A DNA stretch of 47,218 nt, taken from NCBI GenBank assembly GCA_024644435.1, contig JAHEKZ010000015.1, positions 1 through 47,218 of the forward strand, read 5' to 3'. Position numbers and translations under genes: made by a program. The DNA comes from Actinomycetes bacterium (GTDB lineage Bacteria > Actinomycetota > Actinomycetes > JAHEKZ01). Numbering within the stretch: position 1 is the stretch's first letter; each line of letters begins with the position of its first letter. The notes below the pieces were generated by a model that saw nothing but the letters and a program-made list of their open reading frames with translations, did no database searches and was not told the origin of the DNA. Below, piece after piece: positions 1 to 9,724 of this stretch.

Positions 1-37
1 CGCCCCCGATGACCACGGCGTCGTACCGCTGAGCCAT
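1..37 (-). CDS. N-terminus of FAD/NAD(P)-binding oxidoreductase (partial, runs off the window)
   Basis: Minus-strand ATG at 37 reads MAQRYDAVVIGG..., a Rossmann dinucleotide-binding start; GGGAGG ribosome-binding site just upstream (complement of 44-49). Confidence 0.6.
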   Translation of the reverse strand, partial: MAQRYDAVVIGG

Positions 38-62
38 TCGAACCTCCCAGGTCAGTCTTTCG

Positions 63-92
63 ATGCTACTGACTGACTGATCAGTTAGTCAA
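63..92 (-). promoter_or_regulatory. Putative promoter (-35 TTGACT, 18-nt spacer, -10 TAGCAT) with a 22-bp near-perfect palindrome (70-91) in the spacer; TetR-type operator candidate
   Basis: TGACTgACTGATCAGTtAGTCA is an inverted repeat with one mismatched pair, located between -35 and -10 of the leftward gene starting at 37. Confidence 0.55.
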
Positions 93-947
93 TCACCGGT
101 AGCCGGCCATCTCCTCGAGCCTGGCCACCCGGTCGGCGGTGGGCGGATGCGTCGAGAAGAGCTTGGCCATGCCGCCCACGCGGAACGGGTTGGCGATCAT
201 CAGCGCACTCGCTGTTTCAAGCTCTGGCTCAGGGCGCAACGGTGCCGCTTGGGTGCCCTGCTCGAGCTTGCGCAGCGCGGACGCCAGCGCCATCGGGTCA
301 CCCGTGTACTGCGCTCCGGACTCGTCGGCCTGGAACTCACGCGACCGACTGATCGCGAACTGGATCAACGATGCCGCGATCGGGCCCAGGATCATGAGGG
401 CCAGCGCCCCGAAGATGTTTCCCCGCTGGCGGTCTCCCCCGATCGGAAGCAGCCACGCGAACTGCGCCGCGAACATGATGACCGACGCCATCGTCGCCGC
501 TACGGACGCGATCAGGATGTCGCGGTTGTAGACGTGCGCCAGCTCATGGGCAAGCACCCCCCGCAGCTCTCGTTCATCCAGCAGCTGCAGGATGCCCTCG
601 GTGCAGCACACCTTGGCGTTCTCAGGATTTCGCCCGGTGGCGAAGGCGTTCGGCGACATCGTGGGAGACAGATAGAGCTGCGGCATGGGCTGACGCTGCT
701 GCATGGCGAGGTTCTGCACGATGCGGTACATCGCGGGCTGCTCTGCCTCACTGACAGGCGTGGCATGCATCGCACGAATCGCCAGCGAACCACTGTTCCA
801 GTACGAGAATACGTTCATGCCCAGTGCGATGACGAAGGCGATGACCAGACCCTGGGTTCCGCCGAGCCAGGCACCGATCAGCATGATGGCGGCCGCCATC
901 AGGCCAAGAAGGAAAGCCGTCTTGATGCCGTTCAGCGACCGATTCAT
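93..947 (-). CDS. htpX: HtpX-family membrane zinc metalloprotease
   Basis: 284 aa; N-terminal TM segments; HELAH (HExxH) in VLAHELAHVYNRDIL; TRSREFQADESGAQYTGDP-type C-terminal region. Confidence 0.9.
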   Translation of the reverse strand: MNRSLNGIKTAFLLGLMAAAIMLIGAWLGGTQGLVIAFVIALGMNVFSYWNSGSLAIRAMHATPVSEAEQPAMYRIVQNLAMQQRQPMPQLYLSPTMSPNAFATGRNPENAKVCCTEGILQLLDERELRGVLAHELAHVYNRDILIASVAATMASVIMFAAQFAWLLPIGGDRQRGNIFGALALMILGPIAASLIQFAISRSREFQADESGAQYTGDPMALASALRKLEQGTQAAPLRPEPELETASALMIANPFRVGGMAKLFSTHPPTADRVARLEEMAGYR

Positions 948-990
948 ACCTCAACTACTACCACTCGTCAGGTTCCCGCACCTGGGCACA

Positions 991-2451
991 TCAGAACCTG
1001 TCCACCAGCCCGAGGGCCAATGACGGAGCTACCGAGAAGGCGACCGTGAGAGCCAGACATGCAGCGACCGACACGACTGCCGTCCACGAGCCGGTCGCCT
1101 GCTCGGCTGTGACAGGTCGCTCGTCGACGTCTGGTTGCCGGAAGAGCTGAGCAGCCCAAGCCAGGTAGTAAGCGAGCCCAATAACGGTGGCCACAGCCAT
1201 GACCGCGGCCAGCCACCAGACGCCGGACTCGACAGGAACGACCAGCACGCGCACCTTCACGAGCAGCCCGATCAACCCTGGCGGCAGGCCGGCAAGGCTG
1301 GCCAGGAAGAACGCCAGGGCGACCGCCAGACCGGGGCTGCGCCGCGCCAGGCCGCGGTAGTCACCCCACTCGACGATGCCGGTACGACGTGCGACCACAG
1401 CGACGACCGCGAACGCCCCGAGGTTCATCGCGGCGTAGGCGACCAGGTAGCCCACCACCGCATTCGCGACATCGGGCCCCCACGCCACCGAGCCGGCCAC
1501 TGCAGCAAGCGGCACCACGATGTACCCGGCCTGCGCGATGGACGACCACGCCAGCAGGCGGACGGCGAGGCGCTGACGCAGAGCCACCAGGTTGCCACCC
1601 AGCATGGTGACGCCGGCCAGGACTGCTACCACCGGCGCCCACATCTCACTCCAGGCGGCGAAGGTCCCGGTGATCAGTAGAAGGGCGCTGAAGCCGGCCG
1701 CCTTCGAGACGACGGACAGGTAGGCGGCAACCGGCACCGTCGCGCCTTGGTAGGTGTCGGGAGCCCAGCCGTGAAATGGGATGGCCGCGATCTTGAAGGC
1801 CACCACGGCAAGCAGCATCACCAGCCCCGCAGTAGCCAACGGTGTGGGATCACTGGCTTGGGCCGCTGCGGCGAGCTGGTCGAACGAAACGGCGCCCGTC
1901 GTGCCGTAGAGGAGCGCGATCCCGTACAGCGACACAGCGACGGACGCAATCGAGAAGATGAAAGCCTTCAGCGCCGCTTCGGCAGCTCGCGACTCGCCCT
2001 GGCGCAGGGCAACGAGCGCGAAGGTGGGCAGTGACACAACTTCGAGTGCGACGATCAGGGTCACCAGGTCATTAGTCGCCGGGATCAGAACCGCACCCGA
2101 CACCGAGCAGAGCATGAGGAAGACGAACTCGCCCCCCGGTACGCGCCGATCAGCGATGTCCGCCGATGCCATCAGCAGGACGACTGCTGTGCTCACCAGG
2201 ACGATCACCTGCAGCGCAACCGACAGGGGCGTCACGACGTAGGAGCAGGCAGAGTCGACCCCGCTGCAGAGCGTCTGTTCGCCGCTGGCAGCAACGGCGA
2301 ACGGCACCGCAACCGCGACGGTGACCAGGCCAACACCCACCGCCACCTGCCCGCGGCGGGTGACGAGCTCGGCGATGAGAGCAACCAACGCCCCCAGCGC
2401 TACGACGAGAGTCGGGGCCAGCGCCATCAGGTCGATCGACTGAATCGTCAT
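991..2451 (-). CDS. nuoN: NADH-quinone oxidoreductase subunit N, second copy
   Basis: 486 aa polytopic antiporter-like subunit; ALEVVSLPTFALVALRQ and VAFKIAAIPFHGWAPDTYQGA motifs. Confidence 0.9.
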   Translation of the reverse strand: MTIQSIDLMALAPTLVVALGALVALIAELVTRRGQVAVGVGLVTVAVAVPFAVAASGEQTLCSGVDSACSYVVTPLSVALQVIVLVSTAVVLLMASADIADRRVPGGEFVFLMLCSVSGAVLIPATNDLVTLIVALEVVSLPTFALVALRQGESRAAEAALKAFIFSIASVAVSLYGIALLYGTTGAVSFDQLAAAAQASDPTPLATAGLVMLLAVVAFKIAAIPFHGWAPDTYQGATVPVAAYLSVVSKAAGFSALLLITGTFAAWSEMWAPVVAVLAGVTMLGGNLVALRQRLAVRLLAWSSIAQAGYIVVPLAAVAGSVAWGPDVANAVVGYLVAYAAMNLGAFAVVAVVARRTGIVEWGDYRGLARRSPGLAVALAFFLASLAGLPPGLIGLLVKVRVLVVPVESGVWWLAAVMAVATVIGLAYYLAWAAQLFRQPDVDERPVTAEQATGSWTAVVSVAACLALTVAFSVAPSLALGLVDRF

Positions 2452-3956
2452 GGCAGCGCACCCGCTACCGACTCGACGACCATCCGCACCGCCGGATCGG
2501 TCACCTCAAAGACCAGCACCGGCACCAGCCCCAGCACCACCGTGAGGGCGATGAGCGGCGTCCACGACAGCCATTCGTCGGCCGCGACGTCATCCATCGT
2601 TTTCTCGGAGCCAGGCCCTTGACCTACTCGGCGAAGGACGCGCAGGAAGTAGGCGGCAGCGAGCACCATGCCGACAGCGGCCAGGACCAGCATGGCGCGG
2701 TAGTAGAGGTGCTCAGGAACTGCCGGATGGTAGGCGCCGACCAGGGCGAGGAACTCACCCCAGAACCCGGCCAGCCCCGGCAGCCCCAGGCTGGCAACAG
2801 CGGCAAACCCCAGGAGGAACCCGAGGCGGGGCGCCGAGGCGTAGAGCCCCCGCGGCAGGCTGGCGAACGCGGTCGTGCCGGTACGTTCCTTGATGCCTCC
2901 GACCACGAAGAAGAGCAGTCCGGTGATGACGCCGTGGGCAATGTTGCCGAAGAGAGCAGCGTTGATACCGACGACGGACAGCGTCGAGATGCCGAGCAGG
3001 ACGAAGCCCATGTGGCCCACGGACGAGAACGCGATTACTCGCTTGAGGTCTTGCTGCCCGTAGCTAGCCATTGCTCCGTAGAGGATGCCGATCACGGCGA
3101 ACGCTGCGAGGTATGGAGCAATCCGCACCATGGCATCCGGCAGGGTGGGCACGACGATCCGCACCATCCCGTAGGTACCCATCTTGAGCAGGACACCGGC
3201 CAGAAGAACCGAGCCCACCGTGGGCGCGGAGGTGTGCGCGTCCGGGAGCCAGGTGTGGAAGGGCCACATGGGCGTCTTGACCGCCAGGCCACCGAGGATC
3301 AGCAGAGCCGCGGCCAGCTGAGCACCCCCCGACATCTGTTCGCCGAGCCCGCCAGCAAGCTCGACCATGTCGGCGGATCCGGTCTTGACGATGACGAGCA
3401 AGAATCCGACGAGCATGACGACCGATCCGAGCACCGTGTAGAGGATGAACGTGTTGGCCGCTCGACGTCGCTCGCCGCTGCCCCAGAAGGCGATCAAGAA
3501 CCACATCGGGGCCAGGACGACCTCGAAGAAGAGGAAGAAGAGGATGAGGTCGAGAGCCATGAACGTGCCGAGCATGCCGACCTGCAGCAGAAGCAGAAGC
3601 CCCACGAACGCCCGGGCGCGACCCGGCTCAGGCACTCGGCGCACCGTGTAGACCGCCGCACACCACCCCAGCAGAGAAGTCAGGGCTACCAAGGGCAGCG
3701 AGATGCCATCGACGCCGAGGCGGAAGTCGACGAGGAGCTCGGGGATCCACTCTGCCTCGACGACCAGCTGCATCGAGCCGGCCGAACCCCGCTTGAACTC
3801 GGCCAGGGCGCCGAGAGTCAGTAAGAGACCGACGGACTGAACCCCGACGCCGAACCAGGTCGCCCAGCGTTCGGCCCGTCGGCCGGCGACCAGCAGGATG
3901 CCCGCCGCCATGAGTGGGACGACAAGGAGCGCGGGAAGCAGCCAGTTCGACGTCAC
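2448..3956 (-). CDS. nuoM: NADH-quinone oxidoreductase subunit M, second copy
   Basis: GTG start at 3956 overlaps the nuoL stop; FFEVVLAPMWFLI, VKTPMWPFHTWLPDAHT, MASYGQQDLKRVIAFSSVGHMGFVLLG. Confidence 0.9.
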   Translation of the reverse strand: MTSNWLLPALLVVPLMAAGILLVAGRRAERWATWFGVGVQSVGLLLTLGALAEFKRGSAGSMQLVVEAEWIPELLVDFRLGVDGISLPLVALTSLLGWCAAVYTVRRVPEPGRARAFVGLLLLLQVGMLGTFMALDLILFFLFFEVVLAPMWFLIAFWGSGERRRAANTFILYTVLGSVVMLVGFLLVIVKTGSADMVELAGGLGEQMSGGAQLAAALLILGGLAVKTPMWPFHTWLPDAHTSAPTVGSVLLAGVLLKMGTYGMVRIVVPTLPDAMVRIAPYLAAFAVIGILYGAMASYGQQDLKRVIAFSSVGHMGFVLLGISTLSVVGINAALFGNIAHGVITGLLFFVVGGIKERTGTTAFASLPRGLYASAPRLGFLLGFAAVASLGLPGLAGFWGEFLALVGAYHPAVPEHLYYRAMLVLAAVGMVLAAAYFLRVLRRVGQGPGSEKTMDDVAADEWLSWTPLIALTVVLGLVPVLVFEVTDPAVRMVVESVAGALP

Positions 3957-5797
3957 GTGGCCACCGTCACAAGGGTGATGACCACCGCGACGATCAGAGC
4001 AGTGAGCGCGGTCGACACATAGCGCTGCACATCCCCGCGCTGGGTGCGCTGCAGTCGCCCACCCGTGGCAGCTGTTCCGGAGCCGACTCCCGACACAGTC
4101 CGTTGGATCACGTGCTGGTCGAACTCGGTAGTCCAACCGACGAGGACCAGGAACGGTCGGACCACCAGCCAGTCGTAGGCGGCATCGACGCCCAGTCCTC
4201 TGGCCAGTATCGACGTGCCATCGCCAATGGCGGATGGCAAACGCGATCGCCACCCGATGCCGACACCGATCAACAGGGCAACAACTGACAGAGCGATCGT
4301 GACCAGCGCTGGGGTCAACGCGGCAGGGGTCCCGAGGGGTTCAGTGGCATTCGCCTGGATCCACGTTGGCAACGCACTGACATCGAGAGCGGTGAAACCG
4401 AACAGGAGCGTGGGAACCGCCAGCAGCACCAAGGGCAGGTACATGACCGGCGGAGCCTCGTGGATGGGGCCATTGCCCCGCCGCGGACCGGCCCAGGTGA
4501 GCATCCACAGACGAACGGCGTAGGCCGCCGTCACGGCGATGGTCACGACTGCGACGACAAGCACCAGCCAACCCACCCAGGGCGCCACGACCTCGTCGCC
4601 CGCCGCTGCATGCTCGGCCGCGACGAGCACCGACTCCTTGCTGAAGAAGCCGGCCAGCGGGAAGACACCGACGAGCGCGAGCAGACCGATGGTCATGGTC
4701 ATGAAGGTGACGGGCATGGACCGGCGTAGGCCGCCGATGTCACGCAGCGCGCTGCTTCCGACGGCATGGATGATGGCGCCTGCCGCGAGGAAGAGGAGGG
4801 CCTTGAAGAAGGCGTGCGAGAGCAGATGGAACACCGCGGCGTCCCGCGATCCGACCGCGAGAGCCGCCACCATGTAGGCCAGCTGGCTGACGGTGGACCA
4901 GGCGAGGACCCGTTTCAGGTCGCTCTGCACCAAGGAGATGACAGCAGCTCCGAGCATCGTGATGCACGCGATCACCGCCATCGCGGTCAGCACGCCAGGT
5001 GCCGCCAAGAACATCGGGTAGAACCTCGCCACCACGTACACACCTGCGGCCACCATGGTGGCCGCATGGATCAACGCACTCACCGGCGACGGACCAGCCA
5101 TCGCGTCGGGCAACCATGCGTGCAACGGGAACTGAGCCGACTTGCCCAAGACGCCGAGCAGGATCAAGCCTGACGCCACCGTGGCGACCGTGGGGTCCGA
5201 GGACGCCGCCTGGACTGCGTTGGGGACAAGCGTGGTTCCCGTGGCACCGATCAACACCACGATGCCGACGATGAAGCCGATGTCGCCAACCTTGGTGACC
5301 AGAAAGGCCTTGACGGCAGCTCGCCTCGCCTCTTGCCGCTCCCAGTTCTGTCCGATCAGCAGGTAGGAGCACAGGCCCATGACCTCCCACCCCACGACGA
5401 GCAGCAGAAGGTCTCCAGCGACCACCACGGCCAGCATGGCGGCCGTGAACAGAGACACGAACGCCGCATAGCTGGAGTAGCGAGGCTCAGCCTTCATGTA
5501 GCCGATGGAGTAGATCTGGACGAGCGTCGCAACGAAACTCACCATCAGGGCAACGGAGACAGCAAGCCCGTCGACGACGGTTGCCGCGGGGAAGGGCTGC
5601 AGAACGCCGTGGAACCCGGTATCCACGATCGGGTCTGTCCACGGCTGCTCGGTCGCCAACAGCCCAGCGACCACCAGTGCCCCCAGCGGTCCCGCCACGG
5701 CGATGGCACCTGCTGCAGCACGTGACATTCCCCCCACGAGGAGGCCGACGAACGCAGCAACCGCGGGAATCAACACCATGACCAGGGGCGCCGTCAT
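3953..5797 (-). CDS. nuoL: NADH-quinone oxidoreductase subunit L, second copy
   Basis: 614 aa; [54 protein letters not shown]. Confidence 0.93.
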   Translation of the reverse strand: MTAPLVMVLIPAVAAFVGLLVGGMSRAAAGAIAVAGPLGALVVAGLLATEQPWTDPIVDTGFHGVLQPFPAATVVDGLAVSVALMVSFVATLVQIYSIGYMKAEPRYSSYAAFVSLFTAAMLAVVVAGDLLLLVVGWEVMGLCSYLLIGQNWERQEARRAAVKAFLVTKVGDIGFIVGIVVLIGATGTTLVPNAVQAASSDPTVATVASGLILLGVLGKSAQFPLHAWLPDAMAGPSPVSALIHAATMVAAGVYVVARFYPMFLAAPGVLTAMAVIACITMLGAAVISLVQSDLKRVLAWSTVSQLAYMVAALAVGSRDAAVFHLLSHAFFKALLFLAAGAIIHAVGSSALRDIGGLRRSMPVTFMTMTIGLLALVGVFPLAGFFSKESVLVAAEHAAAGDEVVAPWVGWLVLVVAVVTIAVTAAYAVRLWMLTWAGPRRGNGPIHEAPPVMYLPLVLLAVPTLLFGFTALDVSALPTWIQANATEPLGTPAALTPALVTIALSVVALLIGVGIGWRSRLPSAIGDGTSILARGLGVDAAYDWLVVRPFLVLVGWTTEFDQHVIQRTVSGVGSGTAATGGRLQRTQRGDVQRYVSTALTALIVAVVITLVTVAT

Positions 5798-6108
5798 GCC
5801 GCGTCCTCACGCAGATCGGTCGCCTCGTCGATGGCGATGCTGCCGCGCATGCGGTACAGCAGCAGCAAGATGGCCAGACCCAGCCCGATCTCAGCGGCGG
5901 CGATCGTGATCACAAAGATCGCCAGCGACTGACCGGCGCGCAGGGCCTCAGCCCAGAAGACGTCGAACGCCACCAGGCTGACGTTGACCCCATTGAGCAT
6001 CAGCTCGACCGACATCAGAACGAGAATGGCGTTCCGCCTGACCAAGAGGCCGTAGACACCGATCCCGAACAGAGACACGGACAGGAGCAACGGAAGCGAA
6101 AGGTGCAT
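5794..6108 (-). CDS. nuoK: NADH-quinone oxidoreductase subunit K, second copy
   Basis: 104 aa; [29 protein letters not shown] signature. Confidence 0.93.
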   Translation of the reverse strand: MHLSLPLLLSVSLFGIGVYGLLVRRNAILVLMSVELMLNGVNVSLVAFDVFWAEALRAGQSLAIFVITIAAAEIGLGLAILLLLYRMRGSIAIDEATDLREDAA

Positions 6109-6636
6109 TCACGCCCCCTCGTCGGGCTTCGACAGGGCGATCGCTCCGACCAGTGCCGACAACAGCAGGACCGAGAGCGCCTCGAAGGGAAGCACCCAGT
6201 ACCGGAACAGGGCCTCTCCCATCACCGCCGCCGACGACGGCTCACCGCTCACATCGATCATGGTGCTGCCGAACGCGTCGACCACGAGCACGCCGAGCAC
6301 GGCGGTCACGGCCACTGAGGCGAAGAACGCAACGAGCCGATTGGTGCCCGTGAGGTCGTCGGACGGGCCGATCGGCGCCCGGGTGAGCATCATGCCGAAC
6401 AGGAGGAGCACCACAACCGCACCGAGATAGATCAGAACCTGCATCCACGCCACGAACTCCGCGGTCAGCACCAGGTAGCAGCCGGCAACCGCACCCAACG
6501 AGACGACCAACCACAGCGCTGCGTGAACGATCTGTCTGGTGGTCACCACCATGAGCGCCGACGCAGCAGCGACGGCTCCTAGCAGCGCGAAGACGACGTC
6601 GACCCCGGTCGGCGACAGCAAGGACCGGTCACTCAC
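6109..6636 (-). CDS. nuoJ: NADH-quinone oxidoreductase subunit J, second copy
   Basis: 175 aa; [48 protein letters not shown]. Confidence 0.9.
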   Translation of the reverse strand: MSDRSLLSPTGVDVVFALLGAVAAASALMVVTTRQIVHAALWLVVSLGAVAGCYLVLTAEFVAWMQVLIYLGAVVVLLLFGMMLTRAPIGPSDDLTGTNRLVAFFASVAVTAVLGVLVVDAFGSTMIDVSGEPSSAAVMGEALFRYWVLPFEALSVLLLSALVGAIALSKPDEGA

Positions 6637-7187
6637 GACTCATCGCCCTGCTCCGTAGGAGGAGCCTTTGCGGCTGCTTTCTTCCGAACGCCCAGCACCT
6701 CTTTGGACTCGGCTGCGGATGGATCCAGTGCCGGCGGAGGCGGCACCGTCTGCATCCACTGACCGAGCCGCTCCTTCTCGTGGGTCATGTTCCGGATGTC
6801 GAACTCGGCGTACTCGAACTCTGGTGACCAGAAGAGAGCGTCGAACGGGCAGGCCTCGATGCAGATCCCGCAGTACATGCAGAGCGAGAAGTCGATCGCG
6901 AAACGGTCGAGCACGTTGCGCGTCCGCTCGCGGCCACCCTCCTCAGGAGCCGGGATGACCTCTTTGTGCGAGTCGATGTAGATGCACCAGTCGGGACACT
7001 CTCTGGCGCAGAGCATGCATGAAGTGCAGTTCTCCTCGAGCAGGGCGATGACGCCACGGCTCCGCGGGGGCAGCTCCGGCTGGACGTCGGGGTACTGCTC
7101 GGTGATCGACCGTCGGGTCATCGAGGTAAGGGTGATGCTCAGCCCCTTGAGCAGGCCGACCCCCTTCTTGCCGTCACGTCCCGTCAC
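6633..7187 (-). CDS. nuoI: NADH-quinone oxidoreductase subunit I, second copy (2x[4Fe-4S])
   Basis: [12 protein letters not shown] and [15 protein letters not shown] at 7187 overlaps the nuoH stop; the longer ORF to 7253 overlaps nuoH. Confidence 0.88.
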   Translation of the reverse strand: MTGRDGKKGVGLLKGLSITLTSMTRRSITEQYPDVQPELPPRSRGVIALLEENCTSCMLCARECPDWCIYIDSHKEVIPAPEEGGRERTRNVLDRFAIDFSLCMYCGICIEACPFDALFWSPEFEYAEFDIRNMTHEKERLGQWMQTVPPPPALDPSAAESKEVLGVRKKAAAKAPPTEQGDES

Positions 7188-8134
7188 CACGCGACCGTCA
7201 CCACCCCGGTCAACAGCAGCTGTGCCAGCGCCACAGGTATCAAGATCTGCCACGCAAGCTTCTGCAGCTGGTCAGCCCGCATCCGCGGGTAGCTCACACG
7301 AAGCCAGACCACGACGAATGCAAGGACTCCCGCTTTCGCGAACGTCCAGACCCACGAGTCGACGAACGGGCCATGCCACCCGCCGAGGAACAGGACTGAC
7401 GTGAGGAAGCAGAGCAGGACGATGCCCGCGTACTCGGCCAGGAGGAAGAGAGCAAACCGCAGGCCGGTGTACTCGGTGTAGGGACCAAAGATGATCTCGG
7501 CATCGGCCACCGGCATGTCGAACGGTGGCCGGTTGAGCTCAGCGAGCCCGGCCACGAAGAAGACCACTGCCGCCGGCAGCTGCCAGATGAGCCACCATGG
7601 CTCCCAGGCATCGACGATGTCGGTGAAGCCGAGCGAACCCGCCGCCATTGCCACCGATGCAGCCGCCAAGACGAATGGCAGCTCGTACGCCATGAGCTGT
7701 GACACCTGACGCACCGCACCCAGCAGCGAGTACTTGTTGGCGCTGGCCCACCCGGCCATCAGCGTGCCGATGACGCCGACACCCATCACGGCGAGGACGA
7801 AGAAGATGCCGGCATCGATGTCTCGACCCACCAGACCGGGACCGATCGGGATGGCGACCATCGCCACGAAGTAGGGGATCAACGCCAGCGCCGGAGCAAG
7901 GCGGAAGACCGTTCGGTCCGCTGCAGCCGGGACGACCTCCTCCTTCTGGGCGAACTTCACACCGTCGGCAACGAGCTGGGCCCAGCCGTGGAACCCGCCG
8001 GCATACATAGGCCCCATGCGTGACTGCATGTGGGCCATGACCTTGTGCTCGAGCTGTCCGACTAGCAGGGGAAGAGTGAGAAAGGCGGCGAACACGACGA
8101 TCAGCCGGAGTGCGGCCTCGAGCACCTCACTCAT
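7184..8134 (-). CDS. nuoH: NADH-quinone oxidoreductase subunit H, second copy
   Basis: 316 aa; [78 protein letters not shown]. Confidence 0.9.
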   Translation of the reverse strand: MSEVLEAALRLIVVFAAFLTLPLLVGQLEHKVMAHMQSRMGPMYAGGFHGWAQLVADGVKFAQKEEVVPAAADRTVFRLAPALALIPYFVAMVAIPIGPGLVGRDIDAGIFFVLAVMGVGVIGTLMAGWASANKYSLLGAVRQVSQLMAYELPFVLAAASVAMAAGSLGFTDIVDAWEPWWLIWQLPAAVVFFVAGLAELNRPPFDMPVADAEIIFGPYTEYTGLRFALFLLAEYAGIVLLCFLTSVLFLGGWHGPFVDSWVWTFAKAGVLAFVVVWLRVSYPRMRADQLQKLAWQILIPVALAQLLLTGVVTVAW

Positions 8135-8726
8135 GGTCGTCGCCTACCGAGTGGGGGCCCCACTCCGGATCGGGAACTCCTGGTGGCTGCATCTTGCGCC
8201 GGCTCGGTGACCCGTCGCCCGACTCTCCTGGCTCTTTTGCGCCCGGCCACGACTTCGACACCCGAGCCGTCAGGACGAAGTCTTTGCGGAGCGGGTGTCC
8301 CACGAACTCATCAGAGAGCAGCAGTGGAACCAGGTGCGGGTGGCCCGGAAAATCGATTCCGAACATCTCGTGCGTTTCACGCTCGTGCCAGGCGGCGCCC
8401 CGGAAGACGCCGGTCGCGGTGGCCAGTGCTGGACCGTCGGCCGGGACGACGGTGCGGACGAGCACGTGCCCACGGCGTTCAGGGGCGTAGAGATGGCAGA
8501 AGATGCTGAAGGTCTCTCCGTCGTCAACCGCTGACAGCCAGTCGAAGTAGGACAGGTCCAGCGCGTCACGCAGCATCGTGAGTGTCGCAACCCACTGCTC
8601 GGCCGGAACCGACACCGTGACATCGCCGAAGGACTCCGTCACCTCGGCCTCGACGGCCGCATCGGCGGATGCCGCGCGGATCGTGTCAAGGTCGGCCCAG
8701 CGCGCCACCTCTCCCGGCTCGGTCAC
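8127..8726 (-). CDS. nuoC: NADH-quinone oxidoreductase subunit C, second copy
   Basis: 199 aa; [27 protein letters not shown]...[10 protein letters not shown]; too short for a NuoCD fusion. Confidence 0.9.
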   Translation of the reverse strand: MTEPGEVARWADLDTIRAASADAAVEAEVTESFGDVTVSVPAEQWVATLTMLRDALDLSYFDWLSAVDDGETFSIFCHLYAPERRGHVLVRTVVPADGPALATATGVFRGAAWHERETHEMFGIDFPGHPHLVPLLLSDEFVGHPLRKDFVLTARVSKSWPGAKEPGESGDGSPSRRKMQPPGVPDPEWGPHSVGDDHE

Positions 8727-9268
8727 GTCGGCCTCACCAGCGGGCGGGTCAGTGCCTTGGCGGACGGTCGGTACCGTGCGCCGACGTTCTCGTCGGCGAT
8801 CTTCTCCTGCAGTTTCAAGATTCCCTGCAACAGAGCTTCCGGACGCGGCGGGCAGCCTGGGACGTACACGTCGACCGGGATGATCTGGTCGACCCCCTTG
8901 GTCACCGAGTAGCTGTCCCAGTAGGGCCCCCCGCAGTTCGCGCAGGCCCCGAACGAGATCACGTACTTCGGCTCAGGCATCTGCTCGTAAAGCCGCTTGA
9001 TCGCCGGCGCCATCTTGTCTGTCACCGTTCCGGAGACAATCATCAGGTCGGCCTGGCGCGGGCTGGGAGCGAACGGAATCACCCCGAGCCGGATGAAGTC
9101 GTAGCGGCTCATGGAGGTGGCGATGAACTCGATGGCGCAGCAGGCCAGCCCGAAGTTGAAGACCCACAGGCTGTACCGGCGACCCCAGTTGAGGACCAGC
9201 CGTACTGGCTTCGGGGCGAGCGTGGACAGTGGCCCCACGCGGGGTGCGGGGAGGTCGACGGCTGTCAC
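8723..9268 (-). CDS. nuoB: NADH-quinone oxidoreductase subunit B, second copy
   Basis: 181 aa; [35 protein letters not shown] (cluster N2 ligands). Confidence 0.93.
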   Translation of the reverse strand: MTAVDLPAPRVGPLSTLAPKPVRLVLNWGRRYSLWVFNFGLACCAIEFIATSMSRYDFIRLGVIPFAPSPRQADLMIVSGTVTDKMAPAIKRLYEQMPEPKYVISFGACANCGGPYWDSYSVTKGVDQIIPVDVYVPGCPPRPEALLQGILKLQEKIADENVGARYRPSAKALTRPLVRPT

Positions 9269-9269
9269 G

Positions 9270-9644
9270 TCACACCCACCTCAAGACCCCACGACGCCAG
9301 GCGTACCCGATGCCGGTCGCGAGGAACCCGATGAAGACCACCATCTCCACCAGAGTGACCAGCCCGTAGCCGTCAGTATCCAGGATCGTCGCCCAGGGAA
9401 AGAGGTACACGGCGTCGACGGCAAAGATGACATACAGGTAGGCGAAGACGTAGTAGCGGATGTGGGTCTGCGCCCACCCGTCGCCGACCGGATCGAGCCC
9501 GCACTCGTACGTCGTGTATTTCTCTGCGGTCGGAACGTGCGGCCGCAGCAGTCGGTTGGCCACCACGCCGGCCAGGACGAAGGCCGCCCCTAGGGCGACA
9601 GCGACCGCGACAACGGCGTAGTTCCCGCTGTAGCCACCGTCCAT
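9270..9644 (-). CDS. nuoA: NADH-quinone oxidoreductase subunit A, second copy
   Basis: [40 protein letters not shown]; start MDGGYSG at 9644 with GAGGAGGG upstream. Confidence 0.92.
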   Translation of the reverse strand: MDGGYSGNYAVVAVAVALGAAFVLAGVVANRLLRPHVPTAEKYTTYECGLDPVGDGWAQTHIRYYVFAYLYVIFAVDAVYLFPWATILDTDGYGLVTLVEMVVFIGFLATGIGYAWRRGVLRWV

Positions 9645-9724
9645 CCTGCCCTCCTCAGCCCCATGCCAGGTCATTGGTGCTCGGCGTCCCATCGTAGGGG
9701 GCCAGATGGCCGTACCATCGGACT
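9645..9724. promoter_or_regulatory. Divergent intergenic region between korA(+) and the second nuo set(-)
   Basis: 80 bp; -10-like TACCAT (9713-9718, +) and TACGAT (minus strand, 9691-9696); -35 elements weak. Confidence 0.4.

Noticed and set aside
147-1049. 300-aa plus-strand ORF antisense to htpX
   Set aside because: Arg/His-rich shadow ORF; htpX has the HExxH catalytic motif on the other strand
2619-3824. 401-aa plus-strand ORF antisense to the second nuoM
   Set aside because: Low-complexity D/E/R/H/Q-rich shadow of hydrophobic TM codons on the opposite strand
3957-4253. N-terminal extension of the second nuoM ORF
   Set aside because: Overlaps nuoL in another frame; GTG at 3956 gives a standard NuoM N-terminus
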